Shown piece after piece: positions 8,983 to 17,307 of a stretch of DNA of 64,000 nucleotides. Both the position numbers and the translations under genes were made by a program. Position 1 is the stretch's first letter. Every line of letters starts with the position of its first letter. Source of the DNA: DTBU01 sp964568845 (lineage in GTDB: Archaea; Thermoproteota; CALKCG01; B24); the NCBI GenBank assembly GCA_964568845.1, contig CAZMSC010000001.1:34843-98842 (forward strand). Reading direction: 5' to 3'. Under the pieces are notes generated by a model. It saw only the letters and a list, made by a program, of their open reading frames with translations, did not search any database and was not told the DNA's origin.

Positions 8983-9771
8983 TTATATTTTTTCCGCTGA
9001 CTCCAACTTACGGGCTATTCTATTGGCTATTAGAGCCGCTACGACTCCGGCTGCTACTCCAGAATCTATGTTTACAACTGCTAAGCCTAGCGGACATGCC
9101 TGAAGCATCGCCTGTAGCGCGGCCAACCCTCCGCCTCCAAATCCATATCCTTGAGAAGTTGGAACACCTATCACTGGAACGTCTACGAGGCTGGCTATTA
9201 TCGATGGAAGGGCCCCTTCCCTACCAGCTATAGCAATTATCACATCGACATCGTTTAACAGCATTTCTTTAAGGGCTTCAAACGTCCTATGTAACCCGGC
9301 AACCCCCACGTCGTAAGCCTTATAAACTTTACAACCCATTTCTTCAGCGACTATACGGGCTTCCTCGGCTACAGGTATATCAGCCGTCCCGGCTGTGACT
9401 ATTCCGACGCGCCCCCCACGTTCATGCTTAGTACTTTCCTTTCTCAAGATGATCATGCGGGCTTTATCGTATATTTCGACTGTAACTCCTCTATTTGAGA
9501 AGAACTCCGTGAACTTATCCATGATTTGCCTGTCGGTTCTACTTACGATTATGCGGTCGGTTTTCTCAATGGCTCTTAGACAGATCTCTAGGAGGTCTTC
9601 TAGATTCTTACCCTCTGCGAGTATTATTTCAGGCACCCCTCTTCTAAGCTCTCTACCGATATCTACACGGGCGAGTTCATGAATCTTCTCTATCGTAAAG
9701 AGTTTGAGGGCTTTTAACGCTTCTTCTAGAGAGATTTCTCCTTTAGATAGTTTCCTTAGAATCTCCTCCAT
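8983..9771 (-). CDS. larB: LarB, nickel-pincer cofactor biosynthesis carboxylase/hydrolase
   Basis: 262 aa, full length. The C-terminal PurE-like (AIR carboxylase) domain is evident: VGIVTAGTADIPVAEEARI, YDVGVAGLHR, IAIAGREGALPSIIASL, VIGVPTSQGYGFGGGGLAAL. LarB carboxylates nicotinic acid adenine dinucleotide and releases AMP, the first step to the nickel-pincer nucleotide of lactate racemase-type enzymes. It is divergent from larC across 251 bases, supporting a cofactor locus. LarE and LarA are not in the window, and the cofactor's client here is unknown; co-transcription with the AOR genes is notable. Confidence 0.92.
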   Translation of the reverse strand: MEEILRKLSKGEISLEEALKALKLFTIEKIHELARVDIGRELRRGVPEIILAEGKNLEDLLEICLRAIEKTDRIIVSRTDRQIMDKFTEFFSNRGVTVEIYDKARMIILRKESTKHERGGRVGIVTAGTADIPVAEEARIVAEEMGCKVYKAYDVGVAGLHRTFEALKEMLLNDVDVIIAIAGREGALPSIIASLVDVPVIGVPTSQGYGFGGGGLAALQAMLQACPLGLAVVNIDSGVAAGVVAALIANRIARKLESAEKI

Positions 9772-9858
9772 AATGATGCACTTAAAAAGAGATAATATTA
9801 TCCTTAATATATTTTAATAGGCTTCGCTTCGACGAGAAGTACGTCCCGAGATACCTTT

Positions 9859-9890
9859 GGCTGTAGCAACGTATTTCCCTGTTGCCAGCC
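9859..9890. other. Intergenic hairpin between larB and larC
   Basis: GGCTG, TA bulge, GCAAC, a 10-base loop, then GTTGC and CAGCC: two 5-bp helices separated by a 2-base bulge. It lies in the divergent larB-larC gap (9772-10022). Part of the sequence (GGCTGTAGCA ... CCCTGTTG ... AGC) recurs at 20196-20245. It may be a structured RNA or the end of a vanished mobile element; the strand is undecided. Confidence 0.45.
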
Positions 9891-10022
9891 CCTATGAAGC
9901 CCTAGACCCCTTACCGCTTAAACCTTAATGCTCTTCAGAAGATGTAAGTAAAGTTAAATTTCAACTTGCTTAAAAGTAATGTTTAGATATTCTAACACAT
10001 TAGTTTTAGCTTAAGTGTATCT

Positions 10023-11258
10023 ATGAGAATCCTATACGTTGACTGCTCTCTAGCTGGGATATCCGGCGATATGATGCTTTCAGCCCTAATAAACCTTGGA
10101 GCTAAAATAGACCTTGAAAAGCTTTCGGAGTCCATTGTAGAGAGCCTTGACGGTGTTGAATGGCTAGAGGTTTCGTACGGTATTGAATCTAAGATGGGTT
10201 TTCAGGCTGGCTTGCTGAAGGTCGCTTACTCTGATTCTAAAGACCATAGGAGGGGGTGTGAATTAAAAGATGGTTTGGAAAAGACGCTGGAGCTTATGGA
10301 CGCTAGCCATAGAGTGAAGGCTTATGCCGTTAAAGTTCTTGAAACACTTCTAAACGCTGAAAGTGTTATACATGGTGAGTCGGTGGAAGAGGTCCATCTA
10401 CACGAAGTGGGTTCACCGGATACACTGGTGGATGTTGTGGGGACAGCGTTGGCTTTAGATAACCTCGGTCTCTTTGAGGACGTTAAAGTATACGGTAGCC
10501 CAGTATCAGTGGGTTTTGGGTTTATTAAGACAGAGCATGGACGTCTTACTGTGCCAGCACCGGCAACTCTTGAAATTTTAAAATCTAAAGGTTATCCTTT
10601 TAAAGGTGGACCTGTTGAGGGGGAGCTTGCAACTCCAACTGGCGTTGCGTTACTCGTAAACATCGTAGATGAAGTTACACAGATGCCGCCGTTAATTGAG
10701 CCTGTTAAAGTCGGATATGGTGCTGGTTTTAAAGAGCTGCCTGAGACTCCTAATGTTTTAAGGCTCATTTACGGTGAGCAAAGAACGCAGTATATTCAGG
10801 AAGACGTGTACGTTTTAGAGACGAATATGGATGATGTTCAAGGAGAAGTTTTAGGTCATGTCATTGAAAAGCTCATTGAAAACGGGGCGAAAGACGCATG
10901 TATTATTCCAGCTACGTGTAAGAAGAGTAGGCCTGGGCAAATTCTTAAGGTGATTTTGGATTGCGAAAACCTCAACCGTATAGTAGATATCATTTTCAGA
11001 GAAACCGGTACGCTGGGGATTAGGTTGGCGAAGACGTCTAGATTCATCGTTCCCAGGGAGTTTAAAACGATAAATGTTCAGATAAACGGTATGGATTTCC
11101 CGGTTAAGGTTAAAGTAGCTAAAGACCTTGAGGGAAGAATTATCAGAGTTAAACCGGAGTATGAAGAGCTTAGAAAGATTTCAGACATCACAGGTATACC
11201 GATAAGGGAGCTTTCTTCAATTATCGAAGAGAGGGCTAAGACTTACTTGACTTCTTAA
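10023..11258 (+). CDS. larC: LarC, nickel insertase for the nickel-pincer cofactor
   Basis: 411 aa, full-length LarC (old DUF111). It inserts nickel into the pincer nucleotide in a CTP-dependent reaction. The N-terminus MRILYVDCSLAGISGDMMLS, the HLHEVGSPDTLVDVVGTALA segment and the ATPTGVALL and VLETNMDDVQGE motifs are family landmarks. No programmed frameshift between larC1 and larC2 halves is needed; it is one ORF. The His-rich stretch seen in some LarC proteins is reduced to VHLHE. It is divergent from larB; rps8e follows 42 bases downstream. Confidence 0.93.
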   Translation: MRILYVDCSLAGISGDMMLSALINLGAKIDLEKLSESIVESLDGVEWLEVSYGIESKMGFQAGLLKVAYSDSKDHRRGCELKDGLEKTLELMDASHRVKAYAVKVLETLLNAESVIHGESVEEVHLHEVGSPDTLVDVVGTALALDNLGLFEDVKVYGSPVSVGFGFIKTEHGRLTVPAPATLEILKSKGYPFKGGPVEGELATPTGVALLVNIVDEVTQMPPLIEPVKVGYGAGFKELPETPNVLRLIYGEQRTQYIQEDVYVLETNMDDVQGEVLGHVIEKLIENGAKDACIIPATCKKSRPGQILKVILDCENLNRIVDIIFRETGTLGIRLAKTSRFIVPREFKTINVQINGMDFPVKVKVAKDLEGRIIRVKPEYEELRKISDITGIPIRELSSIIEERAKTYLTS

Positions 11259-11300
11259 CATTTAAATAACACAGTCATCTTCTTTCTCTGAGGTGGTTTA

Positions 11301-11693
11301 TTGGCCTATTGGCACGGTGATCTTCATAAACGTAAACGAACCGGTGGGAAGAGCCATCCATATAGGGGTAAGAGAAAATACGAGCGCGGCGGTTATCCCG
11401 TTGAAACGCAGATAGGTGATAGAGCTATAAAAGTCGAACGTGTTAGAGGTGGAAATATAAAAGTTAGAGTTATTAGAGATAATACCGTCAATTTGAGCAT
11501 ACCATCCTCAGGCAAGACGGTTAAATGCAAGATTTTAAGAGTCATTAAAAACCCGTCAAACAAAGACTATGAGAGGAGAGGTGTGATAACTAAAGGTGCT
11601 ATAATTGAAACGGAGCATGGCCTAGCTAAGGTAACTAGTAAGCTCGGCTCAGACGGTGTAATAAACGCGGTGCTCATAGAATCTAAAACCTAG
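11301..11693 (+). CDS. rps8e: Ribosomal protein S8e
   Basis: 130 aa, typical archaeal length. A component of the small ribosomal subunit found in archaea and eukaryotes only. The sequence begins MAYWHGDLHKRKRTGGKSHP, a strong family signature, and contains NPSNKDYERRGVITKGAIIETEHG. The start is TTG at 11301 preceded by a GAGGTGG site at 11291. A TATA-like TTTAAATAAC at about 11261 suggests its own promoter. Confidence 0.96.
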   Translation: MAYWHGDLHKRKRTGGKSHPYRGKRKYERGGYPVETQIGDRAIKVERVRGGNIKVRVIRDNTVNLSIPSSGKTVKCKILRVIKNPSNKDYERRGVITKGAIIETEHGLAKVTSKLGSDGVINAVLIESKT

Positions 11694-11824
11694 ACATAAC
11701 TCTAAATGAGCCACAACTTCATTCAACATATATGGCTTTCCGCTTAGGTTGAAGCAACCATTATAGGTCTTTTAAACCATATGTCGTCGATAAAAAATAA
11801 TGGAAAAGGTACGCTGATTTGGAT

Positions 11825-12367
11825 TTACCACCACATCTTCCTAAGGGGCATGGCAAGTATCTCTCTAACCTCGAGCTTTTTCGACTTATCTTTACTGAAC
11901 ATGTCGTTGGTTCTAGTGGCTCTAGCCACTATAGCCGTATCCGATCCTCTATCCGTCCCTGCAACTGCTATTACGTCTTCTCCAATATTCAAGGCTCCAA
12001 GATCGGAGGCGATAAGAATAACCTCTACGCAGACTTTAAACCCTTGACCTAAGGTGTAGAAGCTATTTCTAATGCTGTCCATTCCACGTGCATGTAGAGG
12101 AAGATGCGTCTTATCTAAGGGTTTTCCCCCGAGTTTTACAATTTCTTCTTTAAACTCCAGGTTCATCTCCTCATAGGATACCGCTACGACGTTACACAAC
12201 CCCTTAAGTGCTCTGGCGAATTTAACACCAGTTTCCCCTGACGTACTTGCAACTACAACTGTTTTAATGTCTCCCTCTTTCAACCTTCTGGAGACGCAGT
12301 CTAAAACCGCGTCGGTATTCTCTGGGCCAGGCTCTTTAAAGTAGACGATCTGCTTTACAATGCTCAT
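11825..12367 (-). CDS. Stand-alone pyruvate-kinase C-terminal-domain-like protein
   Basis: 180 aa from the ATG at 12367 (a further ATG at 12391 adds eight residues with no visible family support). The pattern VVYFKEPGPENTDAVL..., VVVASTSGETGVKFARAL, LPLHARGMDS and VIAVAGTDRGSDTAIV resembles the pyruvate kinase alpha/beta (C-terminal) domain that occurs alone in many archaea. Known relatives have no established activity. It follows the URO-D-like gene by 40 bases on the same strand, so the two probably share a transcript. Confidence 0.75.
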   Translation of the reverse strand: MSIVKQIVYFKEPGPENTDAVLDCVSRRLKEGDIKTVVVASTSGETGVKFARALKGLCNVVAVSYEEMNLEFKEEIVKLGGKPLDKTHLPLHARGMDSIRNSFYTLGQGFKVCVEVILIASDLGALNIGEDVIAVAGTDRGSDTAIVARATRTNDMFSKDKSKKLEVREILAMPLRKMWW

Positions 12368-12407
12368 ACGGATTACTATTAAAGCTTTCAAAGCTTAAAA
12401 ATCTAGC

Positions 12408-13541
12408 CTATCTCCGAGCGTACACACCGTGTTTCTTAGTATAATCGATCATTAGTAGGAAATTGTCAGCGTTGGTGTTGACCGATATGTTCGCCGAAGC
12501 CGATAGAACATACCCACGATTCCCTCCTTCACGTAAACATCTTTCAACTTCCGCCATTACATCTTCGGGTTTACCGAATTCGAGAATTCTAGGGTCTACA
12601 TTGCCGACGAGACATATCTTATCGCCATAATCTTCTTTAACCCGTTTTAAACTCATCCCAGCCGTCACGTCTATACCCTGATATGCGTTTATCCCAGCGT
12701 CTACGACATCTGAAAGTATGGGAGTTATGTTTCCATCCGAGTGGAGAACTGCAAAGGCGCCTCTACGCTTAAAAGCATCACATTGTCTTCTAAGGGCGGG
12801 TTTTATAAACTCCCTGAACATTTTAGGAGAAAACCAAGGGCCCAGTTTATTACCATAGTCTACACACATTTGTATGGCATCCGCCCCCTCATCGATAGCC
12901 CATTTACCGACCTCCAGAGCGTAGTTGGTGTTGAATTCTATGAGAGTCTTCACAGCGTCAGGACGCTTATACATCCAGGTTAGCACGCGTCTAAGCAAAT
13001 TCGGGTTTGAAACTATAGGACCCCATGACCCGTCAGCGTCAAACGATAGGAAGAACTCTCCCTTAACTTTCTTCACAAGATGCCTTAGGATTTCGAAGAT
13101 TTTAGAGTCTACTTCAACAGTAGAACTTCTACAGAATTCTATGATGTCATCTGGGTCATAGCTTATCGGCTCGTCCATATCCCAGAGTGAGAAGCCGCTC
13201 CACTTATACCTTCTTCCATCTATCACCCATACGTGCTCATTGACCTTTTTCAGGATTTCCGGCTTCTTAGTATAGGCTGAAACAACTCTTACCCAATCGA
13301 GCCCCGTTACTCTATGGAGGGCTAGAAGTTCTTCAGCCATGCATTCATTTATCTTATCTAAGTCTAAACCATTCTCCATCATAAGAGCGAATACAGCTTC
13401 TGGGTTATGCACGAGGATTGAACTGGTTGGTTTTCTAAGTATTCTAGAAGCTATTACTGGTGGGATGTGCATTTCGTAAAGCGGAACTCTATCTGGCGTT
13501 GAAATCTCCATGGCTTTAACTACCCTCTCCCAAGAATTCAT
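12408..13541 (-). CDS. Uroporphyrinogen decarboxylase (URO-D) family protein, MtaA/MtbA-like
   Basis: 377 aa from the ATG at 13541 (MNSWERVVKAMEIST). The longer reading to 13889 is rejected because it runs through the divergent DJ-1 gene. The URO-D fold is recognised from the N-terminal PDRVPLYEM and the C-terminal YQGIDVTAGMSLKRVKEDYGDKICLVGNVD and VLSASANISVNTNADNFLLMI. Family members either decarboxylate uroporphyrinogen or transfer methyl groups from corrinoid proteins; this divergent form resembles the methyltransferase-like branch. No haem genes are nearby. Substrate unknown. Confidence 0.82.
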   Translation of the reverse strand: MNSWERVVKAMEISTPDRVPLYEMHIPPVIASRILRKPTSSILVHNPEAVFALMMENGLDLDKINECMAEELLALHRVTGLDWVRVVSAYTKKPEILKKVNEHVWVIDGRRYKWSGFSLWDMDEPISYDPDDIIEFCRSSTVEVDSKIFEILRHLVKKVKGEFFLSFDADGSWGPIVSNPNLLRRVLTWMYKRPDAVKTLIEFNTNYALEVGKWAIDEGADAIQMCVDYGNKLGPWFSPKMFREFIKPALRRQCDAFKRRGAFAVLHSDGNITPILSDVVDAGINAYQGIDVTAGMSLKRVKEDYGDKICLVGNVDPRILEFGKPEDVMAEVERCLREGGNRGYVLSASANISVNTNADNFLLMIDYTKKHGVYARR

Positions 13542-13598
13542 ACAGGTTGATAAATATGCACAGGAGATTAAATAATTTCCACAACATGGACGGTGAAA

Positions 13599-13608
13599 CT
13601 TATATACA
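13599..13608 (+). promoter_or_regulatory. TATA box of the DJ-1/PfpI gene (leaderless transcript)
   Basis: CTTATATACA ends about 21 bases before the ATG at 13630, so transcription should begin at or next to the start codon, giving a leaderless mRNA. The motif ATTTCCACAAC just upstream (about 13576-13586) matches the arms of the dyad at 45061-45092. Confidence 0.65.
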
Positions 13609-13629
13609 TACTTAGACAGATTTCTAATC

Positions 13630-14238
13630 ATGCCGAAGTATGTTAGACGTACAGGCCCTAAGCGTAAACTTGAAAATCGTAGAGTAGCCATAATAGTCGC
13701 CCATGAATTTGAAGACGTAGAGCTTTTATACCCATTTCTGAGGCTCAGTGAAGAGGGGGCTGAGGTTGTGATAGTGCCTGTTGAAGCCGGTCTGCACCCC
13801 AGACCATCAGTTAAGGATAAGCCCATAACTGGACGGTATGGAACCCCAGTGCCTATGGAAGTCTTCGAAGAAGGCGGCAGATACACCATAAGGAAGATAA
13901 GTCAGATAGGCTTGGAAGACTTAGACGCGTTAATAATACCTGGAGGCTTCTCCCCAGATGCTTTAAGAATATTGCCTGAAGTCTTGGAACTTGTTAGGAA
14001 GGCCTACGAGAAGGGTAAGATTATAGCGGCGATATGTCACGGTCCTCAAGTTCTAATATCTGCCGGTTTGGTGAAGGGAAGGAAGGTGACGAGTTACAAA
14101 GCCGTTAAAGATGATCTAATAAACGCCGGGGCTATTTTCGTAGATGAGCCATCTGTCAGAGATGGAAATATCATAACAGGCAGGGTCCCAGACGACTTAC
14201 CGGAGTTCTGCCAGATGATAATTGACGCTTTAACCTAA
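13630..14238 (+). CDS. DJ-1/PfpI family protein
   Basis: 202 aa. The family nucleophile elbow is AICHGPQVLIS, with the Cys at about residue 136, and the Glu in HEFEDVELLYP would polarise it. LIIPGGFSPDALR is the second hallmark. PfpI-like proteins act as deglycases/chaperones or intracellular proteases; which activity applies here cannot be told. The N-terminal MPKYVRRTGPKRKLENR is a basic extension before the first beta strand. It is transcribed from a clear TATA box without a leader and is divergent from the URO-D gene. Confidence 0.88.
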   Translation: MPKYVRRTGPKRKLENRRVAIIVAHEFEDVELLYPFLRLSEEGAEVVIVPVEAGLHPRPSVKDKPITGRYGTPVPMEVFEEGGRYTIRKISQIGLEDLDALIIPGGFSPDALRILPEVLELVRKAYEKGKIIAAICHGPQVLISAGLVKGRKVTSYKAVKDDLINAGAIFVDEPSVRDGNIITGRVPDDLPEFCQMIIDALT

Positions 14239-14311
14239 GGGAAAACTCTATGCCTTTATCGCAACTTCATCTATAATTGAAAACTTTAAGCCTAAACATC
14301 TACTTTGACCT

Positions 14312-15193
14312 TTAAATCTTCCTAGAGGAAGCTTTAGACAGTATTGGTTTAATGACTATCGTTAATATTAACGACACGGCTACTTGACCAAACACGTCTC
14401 TGAACAGCGATATTACTGCTGGTCCAAACCCTTTAATGAACACGTTCACGTAGAAGTATGTTAAAGCCATAACGACGCCGCCCAGCAGACACAGAAGCAC
14501 TTGCATGTACATTTTCCGACCCTTACCCAAGCCTGCTATAAACCCTTCAAGTCCATGGGCGGGTATCGATACGAACCACCTTGGATAGCCTACGTATATA
14601 TCTGCTGCTACAGCACCTATTGCTCCTACGAGGACCCCAACTTTTGGCCCATACATCAGAGATGCTATGAATATTACGGAATCTCCCACATGTGTATATC
14701 CACCGGTCGGCGAGGGGAAGAATTGACCTGTAAAAGCCGTAGCTGAAGCCGTTAAAGCCGAAAATACTGCTATGGAAGCTGTTTCAACAGTTGAAAATTT
14801 CAACGTAGGTGGGGGAAATCCCATCCCATAGATCAACCCTGAACCGTAAGCTAAGATTCCAGTAGATATCAAACCCAGCATTTCAAGAAAAACCGAGGTT
14901 TGAAAATTCATAAAGCTTGTAAATGTCATGGAGGCCATTCCAAAGATCACAGCTAAAGCTGATAATAAAGCTGACCAGAAGCCGTTGCTGACTGCTGAAG
15001 TCAAGGCAAAGAGAAATGATAAAAGACTTAAAGTTAACAGTAAGCTTAAACCGTTTTTCAAATCACCAGGAAGGCTTAAAGCTTCAAGTATCCCAAACCC
15101 GGCTGTGTGAACCATGAAAGTTGCCTCAACAATTCCATATAGGATTATTAAAATTGCACCGGAAATAAGCAGGTAGAATCTAAGACTTCTCAT
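14312..15193 (-). CDS. ECF transporter substrate-binding (S) component-like membrane protein
   Basis: 293 aa, strongly hydrophobic. An N-terminal block of about four membrane segments is followed by a typical S-component core: AVFSALTASATAF, FPSPTGGYTHVGDSVIFIAS, GPKVGVLVGAIGAVAADIYVG and IPAHGLEGFIAGLGKG. S components bind vitamins or metals and are energised by EcfT and two ATPases; none of those is in the window. The N-terminal extension beyond the usual roughly 180-residue core is unusual. The substrate cannot be named. Confidence 0.78.
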   Translation of the reverse strand: MRSLRFYLLISGAILIILYGIVEATFMVHTAGFGILEALSLPGDLKNGLSLLLTLSLLSFLFALTSAVSNGFWSALLSALAVIFGMASMTFTSFMNFQTSVFLEMLGLISTGILAYGSGLIYGMGFPPPTLKFSTVETASIAVFSALTASATAFTGQFFPSPTGGYTHVGDSVIFIASLMYGPKVGVLVGAIGAVAADIYVGYPRWFVSIPAHGLEGFIAGLGKGRKMYMQVLLCLLGGVVMALTYFYVNVFIKGFGPAVISLFRDVFGQVAVSLILTIVIKPILSKASSRKI

Positions 15194-15353
15194 CTAGAGC
15201 CCACCTTACATATATTCAAGACAAATTTTGAATATATTAAAGTTTTTCCTTGATATTTTTAATTTAAATATCTGAGCTGAAATACTACAGAGTCTAGCCC
15301 TTACGAGGTTCAAGAAGTAGATTCCATTAAATTTATTTAATCCGTGATGGTAA

Positions 15354-15456
15354 CGGGCCCGGCGGGAGTTGAACCCGCGACCACCGGGTTACTTCAGTAG
15401 TGAAGTAATCCTCTACTTTAAAAGCCCGGCACTCTACCATTCTGAGCTACGGGCCC
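15354..15456 (-). tRNA. tRNA-Lys (UUU) with intron
   Basis: On the minus strand the acceptor GGGCCCG pairs with CGGGCCC, the D stem is GCTC/GAGT, the anticodon stem is CCGGG/CCCGG, and the T arm is GCGGG-TTCAACT-CCCGC. The loop reads C-U-UUU-A, placing the anticodon UUU (Lys). About 29 extra bases lie between positions 37 and 38, the canonical archaeal intron site; they contain a perfect hairpin (TTACTTCA/TGAAGTAA). CCA is not encoded; the discriminator is G. Confidence 0.92.
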
Positions 15457-15569
15457 ACTCGCCATTTAATTACAAAAAATTCTCCCTTTTAAGGTTTCTC
15501 AACGTTGCAGATTTTAAGGGGGTAAGCCGTATAAGTTTGAACATTCACCCTATTATTTTAGGGAGAGTT

Positions 15570-16445
15570 TTGAAGGTGGGTGTTTTAACTAGAAATGAGT
15601 TTTCATGGTGTAGTCTTCAGCTTAAACAGGCTTTAAACAGTAGAGGCTGTGGATTTGAGTGCTTCAGTTTTAACGATTTAACTGCCTACGTAGATTTTGA
15701 AAACGGTATACGCTTCAAGGGTAAACCCATTAAAGAACTTGATGCTATAATAGTTAGACCTATAGGTAGAGGATCGCTTGAAGAGATAATTTTCCGTATG
15801 GATCTATTAAGAGCTGTGGAGGGTCTGGGAGTATACGTGGTTAATAGGGCTGAAGCCATAGAGAAGGCCGTAGATAAATACCTTTCACTCTTCCTATTGA
15901 AGAAGGCTGGACTACCAGTTCCGAGAACAATCGTGACTGAGAATCCAAGGGTTAGCTTAGAGGCGTTTAAAAAGTTTAATTCAAGGGTTGTTTTGAAGCC
16001 TATCTTCGGGTCGAGGGGTTTTGGAATAACGAGGGTTAGAAGCCGGCAAACGCTCTACCGTCTGGCAACCGTTCTAAGCTATTATCGCCATGTCGTCTAC
16101 ATGCAGGAGTATATTCCCCATGCTAGGGAAGACGTTAGAGCCTTCGTGGTTGGAGACGACGTTGTAGCGTCGATGCGTAGAGTCGGGGCTTCGTGGAGGA
16201 CGAACATAGCTCAGGGAGGTAAACCGGAGCCCTACAATCTTCCTGAGGAGTTGAGGGAGGCTGTTTTAAAAGCGTGTAGTGTACTTGGGTGTGAAGTGGC
16301 TGGTGTAGACGTTTTAAATCCAAGCGGTGAATTCTGCATAAATGAGGTGAATAGTCAGCCGGACTGGAGAGGGCTACAGAGCGTCTCAGAGGTGAATATA
16401 GCTGAAGCGATTGTAGACCACGTGGTATCAAAGGTTAAGCGCTAG
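15570..16445 (+). CDS. ATP-grasp ligase of the RimK family (MptN/CofF-like glutamate ligase)
   Basis: 291 aa from the TTG at 15570 (MKVGVLTRNEFSW), preceded by GGGAGAG; the longer frame runs back into the tRNA and is rejected. ATP-grasp features include NRAEAIEKAVDKYLSLFLLKKAGLPVPRT, VVLKPIFGSRGFGI, MQEYIPHAREDVRAFVVGD and CINEVNSQPDW. Known relatives add glutamate to tetrahydromethanopterin (MptN), F420 (CofF) or ribosomal protein S6/lysine carriers. Convergence with CofE, overlapping by four bases, favours a coenzyme-tailing role, but the substrate is inference. Confidence 0.82.
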   Translation: MKVGVLTRNEFSWCSLQLKQALNSRGCGFECFSFNDLTAYVDFENGIRFKGKPIKELDAIIVRPIGRGSLEEIIFRMDLLRAVEGLGVYVVNRAEAIEKAVDKYLSLFLLKKAGLPVPRTIVTENPRVSLEAFKKFNSRVVLKPIFGSRGFGITRVRSRQTLYRLATVLSYYRHVVYMQEYIPHAREDVRAFVVGDDVVASMRRVGASWRTNIAQGGKPEPYNLPEELREAVLKACSVLGCEVAGVDVLNPSGEFCINEVNSQPDWRGLQSVSEVNIAEAIVDHVVSKVKR

Positions 16446-17197
16446 CGAAACAGATCTCCCTCTATAGGTCTCACAAGTTCTCTAGCCGAGCCTTCACCTC
16501 GGACTGGCTTAAAGCCTCTTATCACGGCTACAGGTATTCTCGAAAGTTTACCCATGACGAGCTCGGCTGCTGCCGCAAGCTCATCTGCTACGGCTATAGC
16601 TGTAACTTTAAGCGTATATCCATATGGATCGTTTAAACCCCTGTAGTCTATAGTGGGCTTCATGCCTGCTACTCCAACCGCGAAATTGACTTGTCCAATA
16701 CGCCAAGCCCTACCAAATGTATCGGATATTATGACCGCTACATCAACCCCCTTAATCTCCCTTATACGGTCTCTAATCCTTTTAGCAGAGGCATCTGGGT
16801 CGACTGGCAGTAGTGAAACCGTGTCGTCGCCCGGTATGTTGGATTTATCCACTCCGGAGTTTGCGCATACAAATCCATGTCTAGTCTCAGTTATTATATG
16901 TCCGTTTTTCACTCTGACCATACGCTTCGCCTCTCTGAGTATTAACTCCACAAGTCTAGGGTCCTTTCCCTCGGCTTCAGCGAGGTTGAGGGCGAAACTT
17001 GAGGGCGTAACATCTCTCAAGCGTACCAGCCTATTCTCAGCCTTCGACACTATCTTCTGAGATACTACTACAACGTCATCATCCATTACCCCTACACCGC
17101 TTCTCTCAGCCGCTTCAACTATAAGCTTAGCTAGGTCATCATTAGGTTTGACTTCAGGAATACCTTCTAAACCGTAGATACATATTTTGAGAGCCAT
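16442..17197 (-). CDS. cofE: Coenzyme F420-0:L-glutamate ligase
   Basis: 251 aa, full length for archaeal CofE, which adds glutamates to F420-0 using GTP. Family signatures: VVVSQKIVSKAENR, GFVCANSGVDKSNIPG, VIISDTFGRAWRIGQVNFAVG and GYTLKVTAIAVADELAAAAELVMGK. Its presence shows that the organism makes polyglutamylated F420. It overlaps the RimK-like ligase by four bases tail to tail. Confidence 0.94.
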   Translation of the reverse strand: MALKICIYGLEGIPEVKPNDDLAKLIVEAAERSGVGVMDDDVVVVSQKIVSKAENRLVRLRDVTPSSFALNLAEAEGKDPRLVELILREAKRMVRVKNGHIITETRHGFVCANSGVDKSNIPGDDTVSLLPVDPDASAKRIRDRIREIKGVDVAVIISDTFGRAWRIGQVNFAVGVAGMKPTIDYRGLNDPYGYTLKVTAIAVADELAAAAELVMGKLSRIPVAVIRGFKPVRGEGSARELVRPIEGDLFR

Positions 17198-17307
17198 TAT
17201 AACACCTGAGCTATGAACAATTATAGTTTAAAAAGTTATTTCAAAAAGATTAATACGTTTAAAAGGGAGATTGTAAACCATCAGTTAGATAGGGGGCTAA
17301 AACCGTC

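Noticed and set aside
12408..13889. URO-D gene starting at 13889
   Set aside because: The N-terminal 116 residues would be antisense to the DJ-1 gene and its promoter and are not protein-like; the family begins at MNSWERVV (13541).
15369..16445. RimK-like gene starting inside the tRNA-Lys gene
   Set aside because: The first codons are the complement of a tRNA; TTG at 15570 fits the family N-terminus.
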